Origin: Bordetella petrii
Lineage (GTDB): Bacteria > Pseudomonadota > Gammaproteobacteria > Burkholderiales > Burkholderiaceae_B
NCBI RefSeq assembly: GCF_017356245.1
Contig: NZ_JAFMZZ010000001.1
Location: forward strand, 3,050,745-3,114,744
Length of the DNA stretch: 64,000 nt
Direction: 5' to 3'
Positions within the stretch are counted from its first letter, which is position 1. Every line of letters begins with the position of its first letter. This document shows, piece by piece, positions 20,276-29,202 of this stretch. The notes beneath the pieces are model-generated. The model ran no database searches. It saw nothing but the letters and a program-made list of their open reading frames with translations, and was not told where the DNA came from. A program made the position numbers and the translations under genes.

Positions 20276-21241
20276 TCAGGAAGCGGGGAAGTGGTCGAAG
20301 CCGCGCGGCAGGCCGGCCATGGGCTGCCCGTCGGCGCCCAGCACCACGATGCCGGGGCGCGGGTCGATATGGCCGATGGCGGTAACCGGTACGCCGGCGC
20401 CAGCCGCGGCGGCCAGCACGCGGTCGCGGTCGCCGGGCGCCGCGGTAAAGCAGAGTTCGTAGGCATCGCCGCCGCCCAGCACGGCTTGCGCCGCCGCCTC
20501 TGGCGGCAGCCCCTGCACGGCCGCCGCCGCGGGCATGGCGTCGTAGCGCAGCTGCGCGCCCACGCCGCTGGCGGCCAGCACATGGCCCAGGTCTTGCAGC
20601 AGCCCGTCGGAAATGTCGATGGCGGCGTGCGCCAGGCCGCCCAGTGCCTGCCCCAGCGCCACACGGGGCGAAGGCCATTCGAGCGCGCGGCGCGCCCCTG
20701 CCAGCCTGGCGGCGTCGGCGGGCAGCTGGCCATCGAGCAGGCGGTAGGCCACATCGGCCGCCCCCAGCGTGCCCGACACCCAGATCTGGTCGCCGGCCCG
20801 GGCGGCATCGCGGCGCAGCGCGCGGCCGGGCGCCACCGCGCCGAACACCGTGACGCTGATGGCCAGGCCGTGCGGGCTGCGGGTGGTGTCGCCGCCCATC
20901 AGGGGGCAGCCATGGGCATCGGCCAGGCCGTGGAAGCCGCGCGCGAACGCGGCCAGCCAGGCCTCGTCGGCCTGCGGCAGCGCCAGGCCCAGCACGCAGC
21001 CGATGGGCTGGGCGCCCATGGCGGCCAGGTCGGACAGATTGACGGCCAGCGCCTTGTGGCCCAGCGCCTGGGGATCGACATCGGGAAAGAAGTGCCGCCC
21101 CTGAATGAGCAGGTCGGTGCTGGTGGCGATGTGCATGCCCGGCGGCACCGGAAACAGGGCGCAGTCGTCGCCCACCCCCAGCATGCCGGCCGGCGCGGGC
21201 CGCGTGAAATAACGCGCGATCAGGTCGAATTCAGACGCCAA
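20276..21241 (-). CDS. thiL: Thiamine-monophosphate kinase (TTG start)
   Basis: This 321-residue enzyme phosphorylates thiamine monophosphate to the active diphosphate. MLGVGDDCALF, the metal Asp region STDLLIQG, KALAVNLSDLAAMGA and LMGGDTTRSP are typical of the AIR-synthase-like fold. No ATG fits the family N-terminus. The TTG at 21241 is preceded by GGAG at 6-bp spacing and gives the expected beginning (ASEFDLIARYF, compare E. coli GEFSLIARYF), so it is chosen as the start. It lies 41 bp after nusB. Confidence 0.92.
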   Translation of the reverse strand: MASEFDLIARYFTRPAPAGMLGVGDDCALFPVPPGMHIATSTDLLIQGRHFFPDVDPQALGHKALAVNLSDLAAMGAQPIGCVLGLALPQADEAWLAAFARGFHGLADAHGCPLMGGDTTRSPHGLAISVTVFGAVAPGRALRRDAARAGDQIWVSGTLGAADVAYRLLDGQLPADAARLAGARRALEWPSPRVALGQALGGLAHAAIDISDGLLQDLGHVLAASGVGAQLRYDAMPAAAAVQGLPPEAAAQAVLGGGDAYELCFTAAPGDRDRVLAAAAGAGVPVTAIGHIDPRPGIVVLGADGQPMAGLPRGFDHFPAS

Positions 21242-21282
21242 GATGATCTCCAGGCCGGCGCCCGCGGCGGCGCCGGCCGGCC

Positions 21283-21786
21283 TTAGCGGCGCTGCGACGC
21301 GGCAGCCTGCACCTCGGCCGCGCGCACGTCGGCGGCCAGCTTGTCGAGTACGCCGTTGACGAACTTGAAGCCATCGGTGCCGCCGAACGACTTGGCCAGC
21401 TCGACGGCTTCGTTGATGGCAACCTTGTACGGCACTTCGAGGTGATGCACCAATTCGTAGCTGCCGATCAGCAGTATGCCGTGCTCGACCGGCGACAGTT
21501 CGCCCAGCGGGCGGTCGATGTAGGGCGTGAAGCGCTCGCGCAGGCCGCCGGCTTCTTGCAGCACGCCGTGCAGCAGCGTCTTGAACCACTGCGCGTCGGC
21601 TTCGGAGAAGTCGTCGGCATCGCGCAGGTGAGCGTCGATTTCGCCGGCGTCTTGCGTGCCTTCGCCGCCGCGCAGCAGCCATGCGTAGACGCCCTGCAGG
21701 GCGAACTCGCGGGCGCGGCGGCGGGCGCTGCGGGCGCTGGCGCGCGCCTGCGCCGCGCTATCAGCGTTCGGTTTCTTCGTCGTCAA
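21283..21786 (-). CDS. nusB: Transcription antitermination protein NusB
   Basis: This 167-residue all-helical RNA-binding protein works with NusE (S10) at boxA to antiterminate rRNA transcription. [17 protein letters not shown] [36 protein letters not shown] and [17 protein letters not shown] are clear family blocks, ending in [10 protein letters not shown]. The N-terminus has a basic, alanine-rich extension of about 20 residues. Its 5' end overlaps the ribH 3' end by 26 bp in another frame. Confidence 0.95.
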   Translation of the reverse strand: MTTKKPNADSAAQARASARSARRRAREFALQGVYAWLLRGGEGTQDAGEIDAHLRDADDFSEADAQWFKTLLHGVLQEAGGLRERFTPYIDRPLGELSPVEHGILLIGSYELVHHLEVPYKVAINEAVELAKSFGGTDGFKFVNGVLDKLAADVRAAEVQAAASQRR

Positions 21787-22276
21787 AATCTTCGTCCTCG
21801 TCTTCGTCGTCTTCTTCGGGTTCCAGCGCCGCCACCAGGTTGGCCATTTCGACCGCCACCTGGGCGCAGTCGCTGCCCTTGCCCGCCGCGCGGGCCTGCG
21901 CCTGCTCGTCGGTGTCGACGGTAAGCACGCCGTTGGCCACGGGAATGCCGGTTTCCAGTGAAATGCGGGAAATGGCGCGCGCCATTTCGTTGCTGACCAC
22001 CTCGAAATGATAGGTTTCGCCGCGAATGACCGCGCCCAGGGCGATCAGGGCGTCGAACTCGAAGGTTTCGGCCATGTGCGACAGCGCCACGCCCATTTCG
22101 AGCGCGCCGGGCACCGTAACCACCATGACGTCGCGCTCGTCCACGCCCAGTTCACCCAGCTGCTGCAGGCAGGCATCGAGCTCGGCCTGGCCGATTTCTT
22201 CGTTGAAGCGGGCGCGCACGATGCCGATGTGCAGCCCTTCGCCGTTCAGGTCGGGGGTGAGGATATAAGGGTTCAT
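21761..22276 (-). CDS. ribH: 6,7-dimethyl-8-ribityllumazine synthase
   Basis: This 171-residue enzyme joins the DHBP and ribitylamino-uracil intermediates of riboflavin synthesis. [37 protein letters not shown] (with the catalytic His) and [11 protein letters not shown] are conserved. It ends in a tail of about 20 mostly acidic residues ([18 protein letters not shown]) beyond the usual fold. That tail is partly encoded by the overlap with nusB. The ATG at 22276 overlaps the ribB stop by 4 bp. Confidence 0.95.
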   Translation of the reverse strand: MNPYILTPDLNGEGLHIGIVRARFNEEIGQAELDACLQQLGELGVDERDVMVVTVPGALEMGVALSHMAETFEFDALIALGAVIRGETYHFEVVSNEMARAISRISLETGIPVANGVLTVDTDEQAQARAAGKGSDCAQVAVEMANLVAALEPEEDDEDEDEDFDDEETER

Positions 22277-23463
22277 GTGTCGGCCTTGAGGGAGGTGGCG
22301 GAGGTGGAGGGGTCGCAATCGTAACCCGTAATGGTGAGCGAGAAGCCCGCCATGCTGGGCATTTTGCGCGGACGGGCCAGCAGGCGCATCTGCCCGACGT
22401 TCAGGTCGCGCAGGATCTGCGCGCCGATGCCGTAGGTGCGCAGCCCGTAGCGGTCGCCGTCGCGGGCGGGCTGGCGCGGGTCGGCGTCGGCCCAGCCGGC
22501 GATCTGCTGGAACAGGTGTTCGGCGGACGACTGGCAGTTCATCAGCACCACCACGCCGGCCGGCGCCTGGGCGATGGCCTGCAGGGCGCGGCCCACGCCC
22601 CAGCTGTGGGCGGTGGCGCCGGCGTCGAGCGCGTCGAGGATGGAGGCGGGCTCGTGCACGCGCACCAGGGTTTCGCGCTGCGGATCGATGTCGCCGTGCA
22701 CCAGGGCCAGGTGCGCCGAGCCGCTGGCCGTGTCCTGGTAGGCCACGGCGCGGAATTCGCCCCAGGCGGTCTGCATGCTGCGGTCGCCCACGCGCTTGAC
22801 CACGGACTCGTGTTCGCTGCGGTATTGGATCAGGTCGGCGATGGTGCCGATTTTCAGGTTGTGCTGGCGCGCGAACTCGACCAGGTCGGGCAGGCGCGCC
22901 ATGGTGCCGTCGGGATTGAGGATTTCGCAGATGACCGCGGCCGGCGTCAGGCCGGCCATGGCGGTGAGGTCGCAGCCGGCTTCAGTGTGGCCGGCCCGCA
23001 CCAGCACGCCGCCGGGCACGGCGCGCACCGGGAAGATATGGCCGGGCTGGACCAGGTCGCTGGGCTTGGCGTCGCGCGACACCGCCACCTGGATGGTGCG
23101 GGCGCGGTCGGCCGCCGAAATGCCGGTTTCGACGCCGACGGCGGCTTCGATGGACTGGGTGAAGTTGGTGCCGTAGCGGGTGCCGTTGCGGCTGGCCATG
23201 AGCGGCAGTTCGAGCTGGCGGCAGCGGTCTTCGGTAAGGGTCAGGCACACCAGGCCGCGGCCGTGGGTGACCATGAAATTGATGGCCTCGGGCGTGACGA
23301 ACTCGGCGGCCATGACCAGGTCGCCCTCGTTTTCGCGGTCTTCTTCGTCGACCAGGATGACGATGCGGCCGGCGCGCAGTTCGGCGATGATCTCGGCGAC
23401 CGAGGCGATGCCGAAGGATTCGGGCGCGGCGCCGGACGCGATGGAGGCAAGCGGGGCAGACAT
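22273..23463 (-). CDS. ribB: DHBP synthase with a degenerate GTP cyclohydrolase II domain (RibBX type)
   Basis: This 396-residue protein has an intact N-terminal 3,4-dihydroxy-2-butanone 4-phosphate synthase: [10 protein letters not shown] at 39-48, [11 protein letters not shown] and [13 protein letters not shown]. The C-terminal domain (about 205-396) resembles GTP cyclohydrolase II. The zinc-site segment, normally RVHSECLTGD followed by CDC, instead reads [16 protein letters not shown] with no cysteines. It therefore should not have RibA activity, matching the RibBX proteins described in Shewanella. A separate ribA is expected elsewhere in the genome. No FMN riboswitch was recognised upstream. 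Confidence 0.92.
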   Translation of the reverse strand: MSAPLASIASGAAPESFGIASVAEIIAELRAGRIVILVDEEDRENEGDLVMAAEFVTPEAINFMVTHGRGLVCLTLTEDRCRQLELPLMASRNGTRYGTNFTQSIEAAVGVETGISAADRARTIQVAVSRDAKPSDLVQPGHIFPVRAVPGGVLVRAGHTEAGCDLTAMAGLTPAAVICEILNPDGTMARLPDLVEFARQHNLKIGTIADLIQYRSEHESVVKRVGDRSMQTAWGEFRAVAYQDTASGSAHLALVHGDIDPQRETLVRVHEPASILDALDAGATAHSWGVGRALQAIAQAPAGVVVLMNCQSSAEHLFQQIAGWADADPRQPARDGDRYGLRTYGIGAQILRDLNVGQMRLLARPRKMPSMAGFSLTITGYDCDPSTSATSLKADT

Positions 23464-23613
23464 GGAAATGAGGGGGGACGGGCAGGAAAACCCTGATTTT
23501 ACCGCCCATTGGACGGGGCGGGTTGGGCGCGCGCCCCCGGCGGCCGGCGGGTCGGCCGGCCGCCCTGCCCCGGGCCGTGGCCGGCCGCCGCCGGGGCGCC
23601 CGCGGGCGCCCCG
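23464..23613. other. GC-rich intergenic region with perfect palindrome
   Basis: The 150-bp gap between the FAH-family gene and ribB (both minus strand) is extremely GC-rich. A perfect 20-bp palindrome (GGGGCGCCCGC and its complement) at 23593-23612 begins directly after the FAH stop codon. Further out are overlapping GGCCGGCC blocks. These could fold as a transcription-stopping hairpin, but no T-run follows. Confidence 0.4.
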
Positions 23614-24483
23614 CTATGCCCTGAACGTGTTCTCGATGTGCCCGATGCCCTGGATCTCGACCCGCACCACGTCGCCGTCTTTCAGGAAGCACGGCGGGTT
23701 CATGCCCATGCCGACGCCCGCCGGCGTGCCCGTGGCGATGACGTCGCCCGGATACAGGGTGATGCCGCGCGAGCAGTTCTCGATGATGGTGCCGATGTCG
23801 AAGATCAGGTCGCGCGTATTGGCCGATTGCCGGACTTCGCCGTTGACCAGGCAGCGGATGTCGATGCTGCCGGCATCCAGCTCGTCGGCGGTGACGATCC
23901 AGGGCCCCATGGGGCAGAACGTGTCGAACGACTTGCCCAGGTGCCATTGGCGGTGCCGCTGCTGCACGTCGCGCGCGGTGACGTCGTTGACGATGGTGTA
24001 GCCGTAGATGTGGGCCAGCGCGTCGGCGCGGGCGATGTTCTTGCCCTGCTTGCCGATCACCACACACAGTTCGGCTTCGTAGTCGATGTCCGCCGATATC
24101 CCCTGGGGCAGGCGCACATCGTCCGCCGGGCCCACGACCGATTCGGGCACCTTCGAAAAGATGATGGGCCACGCCTCGCCGTCTTTGCTGTCTTTGAAGA
24201 TCGAGCCCGACAGCTCGTTGGCGTGCTCATGGTAGTTGCGGCCCACGCAAAAGACATTGCGCGCCGGCCGCGGCACCGGCGCGCGCAGGCGCACGCCGCT
24301 CAGCGGCCGGGCCGGGCCGGCCTGGCGAGCCAGGCCGGCCAGCGGGACCTGCCCGGTGATCAGGGGCAGGATGCCCGACCGGGCGTCCACGCCGTCCAGC
24401 TGCAGGGGCTGAACCGACTGGCCGTCGGCCGACACAATGCCGATGCGGGCGGCACCCTGCTCTTCGTATGCTGCTAGCCTCAC
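23614..24483 (-). CDS. Fumarylacetoacetate hydrolase (FAH) family protein
   Basis: This 289-residue FAH-fold enzyme has the core blocks [16 protein letters not shown] (catalytic His), [18 protein letters not shown] (metal Glu residues), [19 protein letters not shown] and [18 protein letters not shown]. Relatives hydrolyse or decarboxylate acylpyruvates and other diketo acids, often at the end of aromatic or N-heterocycle degradation. It is probably the last gene of the molybdenum hydroxylase operon. A full hairpin repeat separates it from the ModA-like gene (165-bp gap), so it could also have its own promoter. Confidence 0.87.
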   Translation of the reverse strand: MRLAAYEEQGAARIGIVSADGQSVQPLQLDGVDARSGILPLITGQVPLAGLARQAGPARPLSGVRLRAPVPRPARNVFCVGRNYHEHANELSGSIFKDSKDGEAWPIIFSKVPESVVGPADDVRLPQGISADIDYEAELCVVIGKQGKNIARADALAHIYGYTIVNDVTARDVQQRHRQWHLGKSFDTFCPMGPWIVTADELDAGSIDIRCLVNGEVRQSANTRDLIFDIGTIIENCSRGITLYPGDVIATGTPAGVGMGMNPPCFLKDGDVVRVEIQGIGHIENTFRA

Positions 24484-24551
24484 TTTGATTCCTTTCTCGT
24501 TGAAAATGATCGTCGTATCCGCACGGAAACGGCGGGTGATACATACCTTGC

Positions 24552-24645
24552 CAAGTGTCTGACTCCCGCCAGGGTGTCAGACACCGAAGCGTGCATCGAC
24601 TGTCCCGACGGCACGGTGTCAGGCACCTGCGGAGCCTGACACCTG
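24552..24645. repeat. Full copy of the bipartite hairpin repeat
   Basis: The first hairpin is AGTGTCTGAC / GTCAGACACC (24554-24585) and the second GGTGTCAGGC / GCCTGACACC (24615-24645), with a spacer of about 29 bp. It ends 4 bp from the stop codon of the ModA-like gene, in that gene's 3' region. The two halves carry different stem sequences, each internally paired apart from one end mismatch in the first. Confidence 0.85.
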
Positions 24646-24648
24646 GCT

Positions 24649-25341
24649 TCAGACCCGAAACCCATGCGCGTTCTTGTAGGTGTCCAGGCTGCTGTCGGTC
24701 AACATCTCGATCAGCTTGCGCGCCAGGCCGGCCTGGCGCGCGCCGGCGGCCACGGCGGCGGTGTACACCGTGTCCAGCTCGCAGCCCCTGGGCAGCAGGC
24801 CCACGGCCTGCACGCCCGGGCTGTACAGGATTTCCGTGATCTGGGTGCAGCCCACGGGCCGCCCCGGCGCCGCCGCCATGGCCTTCATGGCGGTGGCGCC
24901 GTTGGGAAATTCCCGGATCTTCGCCGCGATGCCATCCAGCACGCCCAGCTGCTGGAACACTTTTTTCATGTGGATGCCCGCGGTGGAGCGCTGCATGTCG
25001 GGCACATAGACCGCGTCGGCATCCTGCAGGGCCTGTCCGAACGCGGCCGGCGTGTCCACGGCCACCGCGGGGTCGCCGGCCTTGACGCCAACGCCGGTGC
25101 TGACCACCCCCAGGTCGCGCGCGCTGCCGGGCTGCACCTGGCCGGCGTCGGCCAGGCCATCCACCAGCTTGCGCGACAGGATCACGATATCGCACTCGGT
25201 CCCGGCCAGCAGTTTTTCTTTCATGGCGCCCACGGCGCCGAACTCGCCCTCGATCGGGCAGCCGGCCTCGGACTCGAACCTGGCGCGCACCGCGTCGACC
25301 AGGCCCAGGGCGGCGCCCCCGCTCAAGATGGACAGCTTCAT
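24649..25341 (-). CDS. ModA-like substrate-binding-fold protein without a signal peptide
   Basis: This 230-residue protein resembles periplasmic molybdate-binding proteins (type II binding fold): LSILSGGAALGLVDAVRARFE, GAVGAMKEKLLAGTECDIVILS and GCTQITEIL. It starts directly at the first strand of the fold with no signal peptide. The ATG at 25341 has an AAGGAG site 5 bp upstream, so the start is well supported. It should be cytoplasmic. Its place directly after a molybdenum hydroxylase suggests a role with molybdate, the cofactor or the substrate. That is inference; it may be an orphan sensor-like protein. Confidence 0.75.
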   Translation of the reverse strand: MKLSILSGGAALGLVDAVRARFESEAGCPIEGEFGAVGAMKEKLLAGTECDIVILSRKLVDGLADAGQVQPGSARDLGVVSTGVGVKAGDPAVAVDTPAAFGQALQDADAVYVPDMQRSTAGIHMKKVFQQLGVLDGIAAKIREFPNGATAMKAMAAAPGRPVGCTQITEILYSPGVQAVGLLPRGCELDTVYTAAVAAGARQAGLARKLIEMLTDSSLDTYKNAHGFRV

Positions 25342-25365
25342 TCGTGCTCCTTTATGTTGCCTGTG

Positions 25366-27522
25366 TCATGCGGCGACCTCGATGGCGCGCGCAATATTGT
25401 CGAAATCCAGGGGCAGCACCGATACCCGCACGCCCAGCGCATCGCGCACCGCGTTGCCGATGGCGCCGGCCACCGGCCCCAGCGATGGCTCGCCGGCGCC
25501 CATCGGCGGCTGGTCGGGCCGGGGCAGAATGCGCACCTGCACGTCGGGCACGTCGGTAAAGCGGATGATCGGATATTTTTCCCATTCGTCATCGGTCAGC
25601 ATCCTGTCGCTGAAGCGCGCCTGCTCCAGAGTGGCCCAGGAACAGGCCTGGATGGCGCCCCCCTCGATCTGCTGCACCACGCCGTCCGGGTTGATGACTT
25701 CGCCCACGTCCACGGCAATGAACAACTCGCGCACCGACACCTTCTCGGCCACGGTCACGCGGGCCACCACCGCGCAGTACGCGCCCTTGTTCTTGTAGCG
25801 CGCGTAGCCCATGCCCCATCCCATGTCGGCGCTGCCGGCCGGCCTGCCGTTCCAGCCGCTCATGTCGCGCACGGCGTCGATGACGGCGATGGCGCGCGGG
25901 TCGGACAGCATGCCCAGGCGGTAGTCGGCCGGATCGATGCCGTGCGCGCGCGCGATGTCGTCGACCATGGCCTCGATGGCGAAGACATTGGCGAAGGCCC
26001 CCAGGCAGCGCAGCGAAGACGTGCGCACGGGCATGTCGATGACGCGGTGCGACGACAGCGCGCTGCAGGGAATGTCGTAGCACGGAATGATATTGCGCTC
26101 GGCGCCGCCGCCCGCGGCAATGGGCGCGTTGATGGCGGACAGCCGCGGGCTGGGGGGATCGTGGTGCCAGCTGCCCAGCAGCGTCGGCGTGTCGGCCCGG
26201 CCAGGCCGCAGGCTGTGCCCCGGCCCCCAGGCGTCGGCGCGCCAGTCCAGTATGCGGCCCCGCGCATCCACGTCCACCTGCAGCCGCACCGACATCGGCG
26301 GCCCCTGCGGCGCCCAGCACAATTCGTCGGCGCGCGACCACTGCACCCGCACATGGCGGCCCGGCGCATGCCGCGCCAGCCAGGCCGCGTCGAAAGCGGC
26401 GTCGTCGGCGCCATTGTGCCCGTAGCAGCCCGCGCCCGGCACGTGTTCCACGATGATCTGTTCCGCCGCCATGCCGAACGCCGCGGCGAGATCGGCCCTG
26501 AAGTTGTAGATGCCCTGCCCGTGCATCCATACCTTCAGAGTGCCGTCGCCCCGCAGGCAGGCATGCGCGCACGACGGGCCGATGGAGGCATGCTTGATGA
26601 AGGGCTTGAAATAATCGCCGGTGCAGGTGCTGGCGACCGCCGCGCCGGCCGCGTCGGCCGGCCCCTGCTGCCGGTATACCCGGGTGTCGCACAGCTGGCG
26701 GCGCAGCCAGGCCGGCAGCTCGTCTTGCGCGGGCAGGCAGGCCTGCTCGCGCCACTGGGCCGACGCGGCCAGGCGGGCCACGGCCTGGTCGGCCACATGC
26801 TCGTGCCGGGCCAGCACGCCCACCAGCGAGCCGCTCTGCACCACCTGCACGGGGCATTCCAGGCCCTGCACGGCAGCCGGGTCCAGGTGCACCAGCCGCG
26901 CACCGATGGACGGCGGGCGCAGCATGCGCCCATGCAGCATGTCCGGCAGCGACAGGTCGTGGATGAAGCCGTAGCGGCCGTGCATCTTGTCGGCCAGGCC
27001 CAGCGCCGGCTCGCTCCAGCCGGCTTCGGACGGCGCGGCCTCGCGGCCGGGCGGCGGCTCGACCGGCACGGCCAGATCCACATAGCGCGCCAGGCTCCAG
27101 TAGGTGCCCAGTTCGCGGCCCCCCGCCAGGAAGGCCCCGTCATGCACGCTGACTGCGGACGGGTCCACGCCGGCCAGGGCGGCGGCGCACTGGGTGAACA
27201 GCCGCCGCGCGTGGCCGCATGCCATGCGCAGCGACATGCCCGAGTGCTGGATCGACAGGCTGCCCGAGGTAATGGATTCATCGGGGCTGGCTCCCGTGCG
27301 GGCCGGCATCATCGTGATGCGCGCAACGGGCACGGCCAGCGCGCGCGCCGCAATCTGCGCCAGCGCGGTCAGGATGTTCTGCCCCAGCTCGACCTTGCCC
27401 GAATGGATGCACACGCACCCCTCGTTTTCGCTGAAGCTTACCCAGGCCGACAGCAGGGGGTTGCTCTTCAGGCTGACGGGAACGCCGTCGTCGGACGCCA
27501 GCGGCGCGAAGGCTTCTTTCAT
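25366..27522 (-). CDS. Molybdopterin-binding subunit of an IorB/nicotinate dehydrogenase-like hydroxylase
   Basis: This 718-residue Moco subunit belongs to the isoquinoline 1-oxidoreductase/nicotinate dehydrogenase branch of the xanthine oxidase family. Near the N-terminus VELGQNILTALAQIAARAL is the family opening. GAGCYGHNGADDAAFDAAWLA is a Moco-region block, and MGAGEPSLGPVAGAIGNAV carries the likely catalytic Glu. No Tat signal is visible at the start. The ATG overlaps the 2Fe-2S gene by 4 bp. There is no FAD subunit, as in other two-subunit enzymes that use cytochrome or other acceptors. Substrate unknown, perhaps a heterocycle or aldehyde. Confidence 0.87.
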   Translation of the reverse strand: MKEAFAPLASDDGVPVSLKSNPLLSAWVSFSENEGCVCIHSGKVELGQNILTALAQIAARALAVPVARITMMPARTGASPDESITSGSLSIQHSGMSLRMACGHARRLFTQCAAALAGVDPSAVSVHDGAFLAGGRELGTYWSLARYVDLAVPVEPPPGREAAPSEAGWSEPALGLADKMHGRYGFIHDLSLPDMLHGRMLRPPSIGARLVHLDPAAVQGLECPVQVVQSGSLVGVLARHEHVADQAVARLAASAQWREQACLPAQDELPAWLRRQLCDTRVYRQQGPADAAGAAVASTCTGDYFKPFIKHASIGPSCAHACLRGDGTLKVWMHGQGIYNFRADLAAAFGMAAEQIIVEHVPGAGCYGHNGADDAAFDAAWLARHAPGRHVRVQWSRADELCWAPQGPPMSVRLQVDVDARGRILDWRADAWGPGHSLRPGRADTPTLLGSWHHDPPSPRLSAINAPIAAGGGAERNIIPCYDIPCSALSSHRVIDMPVRTSSLRCLGAFANVFAIEAMVDDIARAHGIDPADYRLGMLSDPRAIAVIDAVRDMSGWNGRPAGSADMGWGMGYARYKNKGAYCAVVARVTVAEKVSVRELFIAVDVGEVINPDGVVQQIEGGAIQACSWATLEQARFSDRMLTDDEWEKYPIIRFTDVPDVQVRILPRPDQPPMGAGEPSLGPVAGAIGNAVRDALGVRVSVLPLDFDNIARAIEVAA

Positions 27523-27989
27523 GGCGTGTCCTCGCCGGCCGCGGCCGCCTCGCCGATGGCCCGGATCACGCGCAGGTGGCTGCCGCAGCGGCACAGATTG
27601 CGGTCCATATGCTCGCGGATGGCCTGCCCGCCGGGCGACGGACAGCGGATCAACAGCCCCGTGGCCGCCACCAGCATGCCGGACGTGCAGTAGCCGCACT
27701 GCGCCGCGCCATGCTTGATGAAGGCCTGCTGCAGCCTGGCGCCGGCGGCGTGCCGGGCCAGCCCCTCTACCGTCACCACCTGCTTGCCCGCCACCGACCA
27801 CAGCGGCGTGTCGCAGGCATGGACCGGCGCGTCGTCGACCAGCACCGTGCATGCGCCGCAGCTGCCCTCGCCGCAGCCGAAGTGGCTGCCTTTCAGGCCG
27901 AGCTCGTTGCGCAGGATATCCAGCAGGAAGCGCTGTTCCTGCGCGTGCACCTCTTGGCGCGTGCCGTTTACGTAGATGACCGTGGACAT
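27519..27989 (-). CDS. 2Fe-2S subunit of molybdenum hydroxylase (IorA-like)
   Basis: This 156-residue iron-sulfur subunit carries two 2Fe-2S sites: FGCGEGSCGACTVLVDD with a later Cys (VHAC), and QCGYCTSGM with NLCRCGSH. Its size equals IorA and nicotinate dehydrogenase small subunits. The ATG at 27989 is preferred to a Met five codons upstream because it begins the beta-grasp fold. It precedes the Mo subunit with a 4-bp overlap and follows the Bug gene by 25 bp. Confidence 0.92.
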   Translation of the reverse strand: MSTVIYVNGTRQEVHAQEQRFLLDILRNELGLKGSHFGCGEGSCGACTVLVDDAPVHACDTPLWSVAGKQVVTVEGLARHAAGARLQQAFIKHGAAQCGYCTSGMLVAATGLLIRCPSPGGQAIREHMDRNLCRCGSHLRVIRAIGEAAAAGEDTP

Positions 27990-28014
27990 GGGCTTGTTTC
28001 GCAACGCGGCGGAC

Positions 28015-28998
28015 TCAGTGCTGCACCATGTTGGCGTCCAGGGCGATCTTGCGCAGCCGCGCGATGTCCTGCTGCACGTATTCCTTGAAGGCCTGCGGCG
28101 TCATCACCATGGGCGCGACGCCGTCCTTGGCCCACTGCTGCTTGACCGCCGGGTTGCCGGCAACGGCGCCGACCGCCTGGTTGAGCTTGGCCACGATGGC
28201 CGGCGGCGTGCCCTTGGGCGCCAGCAGGCCCAGCCAGATGTTGGCCTCGTAGCCGGGCAGGCCGGCTTCGCCGACGGTGGGCAGGTCCGGGAATACCGGC
28301 GAACGCTGCTTGCCGGTGGTGGCCAGCGCCTTGACGCGGCCGTCGGCCACGAAGGGCTGCATGGTGGCAATGGCGTCGAACATGTAGTCCACCTCGCCGG
28401 CGGCCACGCCGGTGCGCGCCTGGCCGCTGCTTTTGTAAGGCACGTGCTGCGCGTTGGTGCCCGCCATCGACCGGAACAGCTCGCCGGCAATGTGATACGG
28501 CGTGCCGATGCCCGAGCTCGCGTAGTTGAGCGCGCCGGGCTTTTTCTTTTCGAGCGCGATCAGGTCCTTGACGCTGGAAACGTCCAGGCCCTTCTTCACG
28601 ACCAGCACCAGGCTGGCCTCGTTGATGGGCGCGACCGGCTCGAAATCCTTCATCAGGTCGTAGGGCTTGTCCTTGAGCAGGGTCTCGTTGACGGTCTGCG
28701 TGTTGGACATCACCAGCAGGGTGTAGCCGTCGGGCTGGGCGCGCGCCACCGCGGCCGTGCCGATGACCGCGCCGGCCCCCGGCTTGTTCTCGACCACGAC
28801 CGACTGGCCGAACTGCTTCTGCAGTTGCTCGCCCAGGTAGCGGGCATAAACATCCGCGGAACCACCGGCACCAAATGGTACAACTATGGTGATGGGCCGC
28901 TGGGGATAGGCGCCAGCCGCATCGGCCGCGCCCGCCGATGCCGTGCAAAGCGCCATGCTTGCCGTGAAAATGAGCGACATTACTTGTTTTTTGTCCAC
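28015..28998 (-). CDS. Bug-family tripartite tricarboxylate (TTT) solute-binding protein (GTG start)
   Basis: This 327-residue periplasmic binding protein of the Bug family is greatly expanded in Bordetella and relatives. The signal peptide spans about 1-26 (VMSLIFTASMALCTASAGA). Family blocks are YPQRPITIVVPFGAGGSADVYAR, VVVENKPGAGAVIGTAAVA, HVPYKSSGQA and FPDLPTVGEAGLPGYE. GTG at 28998 is chosen as start because AAGGAGGAG lies 4 bp upstream; the in-frame ATG further up lacks such a site. It leads the Mo hydroxylase operon and may capture that enzyme's substrate. Confidence 0.9.
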   Translation of the reverse strand: MDKKQVMSLIFTASMALCTASAGAADAAGAYPQRPITIVVPFGAGGSADVYARYLGEQLQKQFGQSVVVENKPGAGAVIGTAAVARAQPDGYTLLVMSNTQTVNETLLKDKPYDLMKDFEPVAPINEASLVLVVKKGLDVSSVKDLIALEKKKPGALNYASSGIGTPYHIAGELFRSMAGTNAQHVPYKSSGQARTGVAAGEVDYMFDAIATMQPFVADGRVKALATTGKQRSPVFPDLPTVGEAGLPGYEANIWLGLLAPKGTPPAIVAKLNQAVGAVAGNPAVKQQWAKDGVAPMVMTPQAFKEYVQQDIARLRKIALDANMVQH

Positions 28999-29080
28999 CG
29001 TACTCCTCCTTGTTCTTGGCATTTTTCTGCTGCTGCGCCCATCATTGCGGCGGCATCAAAGAGTACCAGTGGCAAACCAA

Positions 29081-29102
29081 AATTCAAACCTGTTTTTGAA
29101 TT
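29081..29102. promoter_or_regulatory. Candidate IclR-type operator in a divergent promoter
   Basis: A perfect 8-bp inverted repeat with 6-bp spacer (AATTCAAA-N6-TTTGAATT) lies in the 204-bp AT-richer gap between the Bug gene (minus) and the HAD gene (plus). TATATT at 29109-29114 could be a -10 box for the plus strand. The adjacent IclR regulator is the obvious candidate ligand-dependent controller. Confidence 0.5.
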
Positions 29103-29202
29103 GGTACATATATTGGTTCAACACAGGCAGATGCCCGGCGCGCCGCCGCCGAACGTTAAACTCCGCCCAGGAGAAACCCGCCAGAACAACACAAGGACCT
29201 TC

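Noticed and set aside
22273..23463. Bifunctional RibBA with active GTP cyclohydrolase II
   Set aside because: The zinc-binding cysteines and surrounding motif of the second domain are missing, so only the DHBP synthase activity is supported.
23464..23613. FMN riboswitch upstream of the ribB gene
   Set aside because: The conserved RFN-element blocks (such as AGGGCGGGG... with the long paired helices) were not found in the gap; it is mainly GC-rich palindromes.
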